Shown here: positions 58,493 through 64,000 of the stretch, one piece after another
Position numbering within the stretch: position 1 is the stretch's first letter
Layout: each line of letters starts with the position of its first letter
Source: Gordionus sp. m RMFG-2023
Lineage: Eukaryota; Nematomorpha; Gordioida; Chordodea; Parachordodidae
Length of the DNA: 64,000 nt
Direction: 5' to 3'
NCBI RefSeq assembly: GCF_954871325.1
Contig: NC_088775.1
Location: forward strand, 23,103,561-23,167,560
The notes under the pieces: model-generated
What the model was told of the DNA's origin: nothing
Database searches by the model: none
What the model saw: only the letters and a program-made list of their open reading frames with translations
Translations under genes and position numbers: made by a program

Positions 58493-58841
58493 GTGTTGTT
58501 ATTTTTTTTTGAAAAAAGACAGTTTTATATTCTTAGAAATAAACTATAATAACCTTCAATTCACTTAAGCGCACCATTATAAATTGTCAAATAAAATTAT
58601 TAAAAATTTTTTAAATAAAAAAATAAATAAACATGATAATCCACCGGAATTTTTACAGGTGATTTAATCGAGTAGTGTTGTTAAAAGCCCGATTTGGGTC
58701 GATTTTTCAAGATGGCCTGTTAAGATTTTATCTAAAAAAATATTATAAAGCATCATAATTTGGTAAATAGATGCTCAAGCATTTCTGAAAGCTATGAGCA
58801 AAATCTAGGCTTACATAATGTCATTTTGGTTATAATCTTAA

Positions 58842-60476
58842 CCCTTCACTACATAGGTGAAAAAAACTCCCGCGGTTACATAGGTGGGGTCTATTTTACC
58901 CCAAATTTTAAATAGCTATATCTCAGAAAATAATAAAATTTAAGAACTAAAATTTTATATACTTATTGTAAAAATATTAGAGATAATAAATATAAAATTT
59001 CTAGATTTACATTTATTTCTAAATAAAGTTATGATATATTTACTAAAGCTGCTCAAAAAATCTTTTTTTTGGAACTTTTCTTAATCATATGATATGACCA
59101 AAAATAAATGAATGGAAGCAAATTTGATTATATATTTTATTAATTCAATATTTTATAGTAATAATTAAATAAATTTTATAATAAAACATCAGATATTAAA
59201 AGAAATATTTGAAATTAAAGTTCATGTATTTTTTTTTAAAAAACATTCACGACATGTTACATACATATGATCTTTGCATATAAATTTTGAACAATTTGAA
59301 CAAATAAATAAGGATTTCTTGTCCCTAACCCTTGGACAAGAGGAGCACCTTCCTTTTTGTTTGGTTGAAATAGGTTTTAATTCCTCTATATTTAGCATGT
59401 TCCCAATATTATCCCTTAGTAGTTTATTAACATGTGGGTTTTCATATCTATTACTCATTAATAGAGTTATTAGCTCCATTGCTAATAATTTTATAAACTT
59501 TGATCTATTAATCTCCTTTAAATTATTGGATTTATAAATTATTAAAGAATTTATGCAAGATATATTCAACAAATTATAAAAAATTGTCATAGGCCATTTA
59601 TTTGTTATTCTGGATATTGAATAATTTGAGCATAGCTGATCCACAACATCAACACAAGCTTTGGTGAGATTGTAAAATGTGATAATTTCTGGTTTTTTCA
59701 AATCCCCAGTTGATGTATCAATATTGTTATCATATGAAGGGTAGAAAGCATCATGCTTATACTTTTTTGGTACATATAATGTCATATTATCTTAGCAGGC
59801 AAATAAACTTGAACAAATATCTTTCTTTTTAAAATTAAATGATGTTGGAAACTGCTATTTATTTTTTCTTAAAGTTCCTACTATTGTTAATGAATGGGAA
59901 TTTAATAAATGTATAGCAAGTTCATAACTGGTAAACCAGTTATCTGTCGTGACATTCCTATTACTCTTAGAAATGGGCTGAATTAACCTTTCAACCACAT
60001 CAAAAGGCTTATTTCTCAATTTATAAGGTCCTTCAGGCTGATTGCCAGCATATAATTTTATTTTCAAAGTATAAAATGTCACTAGAATAATTCAAATTAT
60101 CCACCGAAAAAATAAATAATATAAAATTTTCAAATTTAAAGTCATATATATCAATCAAAAAATAGATATAATTATATTTCTTTCAATTATATTTATTAAC
60201 CTGACATACATAAATATAATTAGTAACAAAAAAAAAATTGGATTTTAAAAAAAAATTACATCATTACATAGGTGGGGTATATTTTACCCCAAGCTCAACA
60301 AATAGCATATATCTCAAAAACTATCAAATCAATAATCATGAAATTTGGAAGTTGCATTCCTTGTTACAAAATATTAAACTAATGAAAAAAATCAGGTTGG
60401 AATATCTTCTAGCTTTTGTATTACAAAGATTATAAAAGTTGTGGGGTCCTATTTACCCCACCTTTGTAGTGAAGGG
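58842..60476 (-). mobile_element. piggyBac element with TTAA target sites
   Basis: Ends are CCCTTCACTACATAGGTG and (reading in) CCCTTCACTACAAAGGTGGG. TTAA lies directly outside both (58838-58841, 60477-60480). This fits the piggyBac rule fully. Subterminal motifs GGTGGGGT..ATTTTACCCC form short hairpins near 58890 and 60265, and a shorter form lies at 60440. The minus-strand transposase lacks its N-terminal part. At 1635 bp the element is a deletion derivative of a 2.3-2.5 kb parent and not autonomous. Confidence 0.92.
59222..60082 (-). pseudogene. piggyBac transposase, C-terminal two thirds with one break
   Basis: 60082-59855 reads MTFYTLKIKLYAGNQPEGPY, then NKPFDVVERLIQPISKSN and NVTTDNWFTSYELAIHLLN. 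The first two catalytic Asp regions are expected around here (TTDNWFTS). After a break with stops (59785-59855) the frame 59785-59222 reads MTLYVPKKYKHDAFYPSYDN, then KPEIITFYNLTKACVDVVDQ (third Asp, cf. KGGVDTVDQ), NKWPMTIFYNLLNISCIN, and the C-terminal cysteine-rich finger (CSSCPRVRDKKSLFICSNCS then KFICKDHMYVTCRECF) that binds the element ends. Usual length is about 550-600 residues; about 260 remain. Confidence 0.88.
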
Positions 60477-60528
60477 TTAATAGGGAGCTTTTTTAAAATC
60501 GATCCAAATCGGGTTTTTAACAACACTA

Positions 60529-61590
60529 TCCTAAAAATAAGATATTACGCAAGCCTGAAAATTTTGATCCTAGAAAGAATAAAGGTCTAGACATGTAATC
60601 GATATCTCAAGGCTGAGGAAATATTTTTCTGGCTAAAATATTGAGTTAGCCTTTAAAAAATTGGCTCAAAATGAGTCTTTTAACAACACTATGATATGTT
60701 CCTCTCATGTGATTTTTTATATATAAGGCCATATCAAACTTATAAAAATATCTTATATTGACTAATAGAGATAAAATTCAAAATTCAATATTTATTTTTA
60801 AATAATTTCTGATATTTTCCTGAAGTTTATTGATCAATGCTTTAGATTGTAAAAAGTATGTTTGATATTAAGGTAAAATTAAAAGGTAAATTATATTTTA
60901 ATTTTACAAGGGGATTTGGGTCCGCTGTCTCGAATATTAAATAGTATCAAAAAGAGAAATAAGCTAAAATGGCGACCAATATAGCCCCTAAAGGTTGAAG
61001 CGAGAGATTTTAAAATATAAATGTAAAATTAAAACATGGCCGCCAATAAATTTCAATCGGTTATTACAAATGAGACAGATTTTATAATTTAAATTAATAT
61101 TAAATTAATAACGAATTATTAGAAATTTGTAATTTAATAAAGTAAATAATACAATTTAAATATTTATTAATTAATTGATATATAAAAAATTTAATATAAT
61201 GTAATCAATATATTTAAATTTAATATAATAGTTAATATTATTAACATAGTTAGTATATATATATTGAATATAATTATTTATTTACCATATATAAAATTTT
61301 ATAAATATTTATAATATATTTAAATATTTAATTCATTGATATAAAAAATAATTAAATATATGATTGTTTGTAGTATTTAATATAATGTAATCAATATATT
61401 TAAATTTAATATAATAGTTAATATTATTAACATAGTTAGTGTAATATATTTTATATATTAATTTAATTATATATTGAATATAATTTCATCATATATAAAA
61501 TTTAATTATAATTATTTATAATATATTTAGATATATAAATATATATTGGTTTATATAATATATTGCTTTATAATTAATTGGTATATGTTA
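60529..61590. other. AT-rich noncoding with a partial MITE end and a ~200-bp duplication
   Basis: 60600-60691 ends in TTTTAACAACACTA and matches 2905-2997, so it is another partial MITE of the TAGTGTTGTTAA family. In 61140-61560 a ~200-bp AT-only segment (ATATAATGTAATCAATATAT, TAATATTATTAACATAGTTA) occurs twice. No gene. Confidence 0.5.
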
Positions 61591-61599
61591 ATTACTTAA

Positions 61600-63100
61600 C
61601 TTACTAAGAAATCCCTAAATAAATTTTTTATCGTTGGATTTATACTTATTTATATAATCATCAGATTTCCTCACATCTTTTAATTTTTTTGAGATTCTAT
61701 TAGTATATATAAGTTACCTAACTTAGTAGGAAATCCCTGAATAAATTTTTTATTGTTGGATTTATACTTATTTATATAATCATCAGATTTCCTCACATCT
61801 TTTAATTTTTTTGAGATTCTATTAGTATATATATTTACCTAACTTAGTAGGAAATCCCTGAATAAATTTTTTATCGTTGGATTTATACTTATTTATATAA
61901 TCATCAGATTTCCTCACATCTTTTAATTTTTTTGAGATTCTATTAGTATATATAAGTTACCTAACTTAGTAATAAATCCCAGAATAAATTTTTTATTGTT
62001 GGATTTATACTTATTTATATAATCATCAGATTTCCTCACATCTTTTAATTTTTTTGAGATTCTATTAGTATATATAAGTTACCTAACTTAGTAGGAAATC
62101 CCTGAATAAATTTTTTATCGTTGGATTTATACTTATTTATATAATCATCAGATTTCCTCACATCTTTTAATTTTTTTGAGATTCTATTAGTATATATATT
62201 TACCTAACTTAGTAGGAAATCCCTGAATAAATTTTTTATCGTTGGATTTATACTTATTTATATAATCATCAGATATCCTCACATCTTTTAATTTTTTTGA
62301 GATTCTATTAGTATATATATTTACCTAACTTAGTAGGAAATCCCTGAATAAATTTTTTATCGTTGGATTTATACTTATTTATATAATCATCAGATTTCCT
62401 CACATCTTTTAATTTTTTTGAGATTCTATTAGTATATATATTTACCTAACTTAGTTGGAAATCCCTGAATAAATTTTTTATCGTTGGATTTATACTTATT
62501 TATATAATCATCAGATTTCCTCACATCTTTTAATTTTTTTGAGATTCTATTAGTATATATAAGTTACCTAACTTAGTAGGAAATCCCTGAATAAATTTTT
62601 TATCGTTGGATTTATACTTATTTATATAATCATCAGATTTCCTCACATCTTTTAATTTTTTTGGTATATATAAGTTACCTAACTTAGTAGGAAATCCCTG
62701 AATAAATTTTTTATCGTTGGATTTATACTTATTTATATAATCATCAGATTTCCTCACATCTTTTAATTTTTTTGAGATTCTATTAGTATATATAAGTTAC
62801 CTAACTTAGTAGGAAATCCCTGAATAAATTTTTTATCGTTGGATTTATACTTATTTATATAATCATCAGATTTCCTCACATCTTTTAATTTTTTTGAGAT
62901 TCTATTAGTATATATAAGTTACCTAACTTATTAGGAAATCCCTGAATAAATTTTTTATCGTTGGATTATACTTATTTATATAATCATCAGATTTCCTCAC
63001 ATCTTTTAATTTTTTTGAGATTCTATTAGTATATATATAAGTTACCTAGCTTAGTAGGGAATCCCTTAATAAATTTTTTATCGTTGGATTAATACTTATT
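61600..63100 (-). repeat. Minisatellite, ~12 units of 121-122 bp
   Basis: Units share AATCCCTGAATAAATTTTTT, ATCGTTGGATTTATACTTAT, ATAATCATCAGATTTCCTCA and GAGATTCTATTAGTATATA, and are about 97% alike. They come in two subtypes (TATATAAGTTACC and TATATATTTACC). One unit (62643-62753) is 111 bp because an 11-bp piece (around GAGATTCTATTA) is missing. In that unit only, the minus strand stays open (RKSDDYINKYKSNDKKFIQG, FPTKLGNLYIPKKLKD). The array ends next to slightly diverged half-units on both sides. Confidence 0.95.
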
Positions 63101-63560
63101 GCAATGTTACACATTTATTAGCAAAGGATATATTTTTATTTTATTAAATAATATTAATTTCACAAATAAATATATAATCTTATAATACATTATTAATAAG
63201 GGTATCATTTAGTATAAATATACGAATAACGTTAAATACAGAAAAAAATAGGATAAAAAATGCGCATAAATGCAATACAAAACGTTAATAAATAAATAAA
63301 AAATCACAAAAATTGTGGATAAATACAATATAAAATTAGGCTATAAATGTAAGAACGACCATAAATATTGTAATTGGCGTATACCACTTCTGTATGACCA
63401 GACTAAAATATAAATACTTAGACTAATAGCTGTTATTTTATTGACAACATGAAAATTATTGAACAATTAATATAATTACATGACGGAGGAAAAATCGTGA
63501 AAAAAGAATATATGGCAAAAGTAGACATTGTAGTTTTAAAAAAACTTAAATGTGATTAGA
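63101..63560. other. AT-rich spacer, no supported feature
   Basis: Between the minisatellite and the MULE fragment. It contains loosely repeated AAATACAA/AAATGCAATA motifs (63230-63370) but no gene. Confidence 0.4.
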
Positions 63561-63592
63561 TTTTTTTGAATATAAATATCTTGATATTTTTT

Positions 63593-64000
63593 CTAAATAT
63601 TCCATAGGAGTATATATATATACCCACAATAAAGAAATATATTTTCCCTAATTTTATCGTCTATTTTGTAATATATTTTTCTTCTCTCTGTAACTTTCCT
63701 TCCATCATCTAATTGTAATAATTTAAGATCCATGTCCTGTTCTATAATTTTTATAGTGTCAATAAAAAGATAAATGTTAGGATGAGAGTAAGGAAAATAT
63801 TCTTTCAAAGATTTATGGTAACCTTCGACACGATTATTTGTCCTTTCACCCCTAACATCAAATGTATTCCACATTTGGTAGTTAATCTTGCATTACTATT
63901 AATCTAAGTATTTTTAAAATAATCTAAAAAGTTGTATATAGAATACAACCCAAAAGAATCAGCTTGTATTTTTAGTCCATTCATAATATATGGCACATCT
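63593..64000 (-). pseudogene. MULE transposase C-terminal fragment (edge of window)
   Basis: The open piece (63874-63593) reads MWNTFDVRGERTNNRVEGYH, then KSLKEYFPYSHPNIYLFIDT, the animal MULE tail (LWNxFDxxxxRTNNxVEGxH...HPNxxxFI). Upstream to the window edge the strand reads VPYIMNGLKIQ and YSIYNFLDYFKNT, then a stop where a Trp is usual, then NSNARLTTK and a frame change into MWNTFD. So it is a pseudogene with at least two breaks in the part seen. The catalytic core lies outside the window. Confidence 0.75.

Larger units (their letters stand above)
58673..60528. mobile_element. hAT MITE (TAGTGTTGTTAA family) split by piggyBac
   Basis: The left end is TAGTGTTGTTAAAAGCCCGA and the right end (reading in) TAGTGTTGTTAAAAACCCGA, followed on both sides by GATTTGG-type sequence. 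Without the piggyBac it is about 217 bp, like the MITE at 56647. No target duplication is visible. The termini equal those of the 6-kb foldback hAT, so the same transposase probably moved all of them. Confidence 0.8.

Noticed and set aside
60238-60435. Plus-strand ORF at the right end of the piggyBac
   Set aside because: It lies over the TIR and subterminal hairpins opposite the transposase and has no family resemblance.
62530-62757. Minisatellite ORF as a real gene
   Set aside because: It is open only because one unit lost 11 bp; all other units shift frame and stop.

Overview
The window is very AT-rich, intron-bearing eukaryotic DNA. It looks like an invertebrate animal genome: it has an RNPS1-type RRM gene with spliceosomal introns, a FLYWCH finger gene, MADF/BESS-type accessory genes in Harbinger elements, PGBD-type piggyBac copies, BED-finger hAT elements, a MULE, non-LTR retroelement fragments and Ty3-type LTR elements. 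The species cannot be named from this sequence. Most of the window is transposon-derived. Only two loci look like ordinary host genes: the RNPS1-like gene at the left edge and the small FLYWCH gene near 55.2 kb. Short GC-rich islands in the AT background nearly always mark transposon ends.

Layout. 1-6.4 kb: 3' part of an RNPS1-like gene (5 exons seen, phases consistent), with MITEs in its introns. 7.2-17.5 kb: a small unexplained ORF, a decayed hAT, a broken Ty3-type element with one LTR, a palindromic element, and two decayed hAT copies. 17.6-25.7 kb: a nest in which a PIF/Harbinger element holds a 6 kb foldback-like hAT (8-bp target duplication ATTATAGT, inverted satellite arrays), which holds a second Harbinger (TAA duplication). 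25.7-35.8 kb: a piggyBac remnant, two non-LTR pieces, and an Ac-like hAT that holds a third non-LTR piece inside a local duplication. 36.2-37.9 kb: a non-autonomous element whose long inverted ends are built of TCGCGA-rich repeats. Its core is the same satellite-plus-tail sequence found in the foldback hAT.

38.1-48.4 kb: a second nest. An LTR pair encloses a BED-finger hAT (duplication CTTATAAG), which encloses a young Ty3-type element (duplication GTTAT, LTRs about 98% alike). A 412-bp hAT MITE (duplication AAACCAAC) sits in the outer element. 48.4-58.5 kb: noncoding sequence, then two inverted copies of one hAT family (52.8-54.7 and 56.95-58.5 kb) flanking the FLYWCH gene, whose last exons are duplicated in tandem. 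58.7-60.5 kb: a TTAA-flanked piggyBac inside a MITE. 61.6-63.1 kb: a 122-bp minisatellite. Right edge: a decayed MULE transposase.

The window holds no operon or pathway. The main content is a datable stack of insertions. The least expected feature is one repeat core carried by two elements with unrelated termini.
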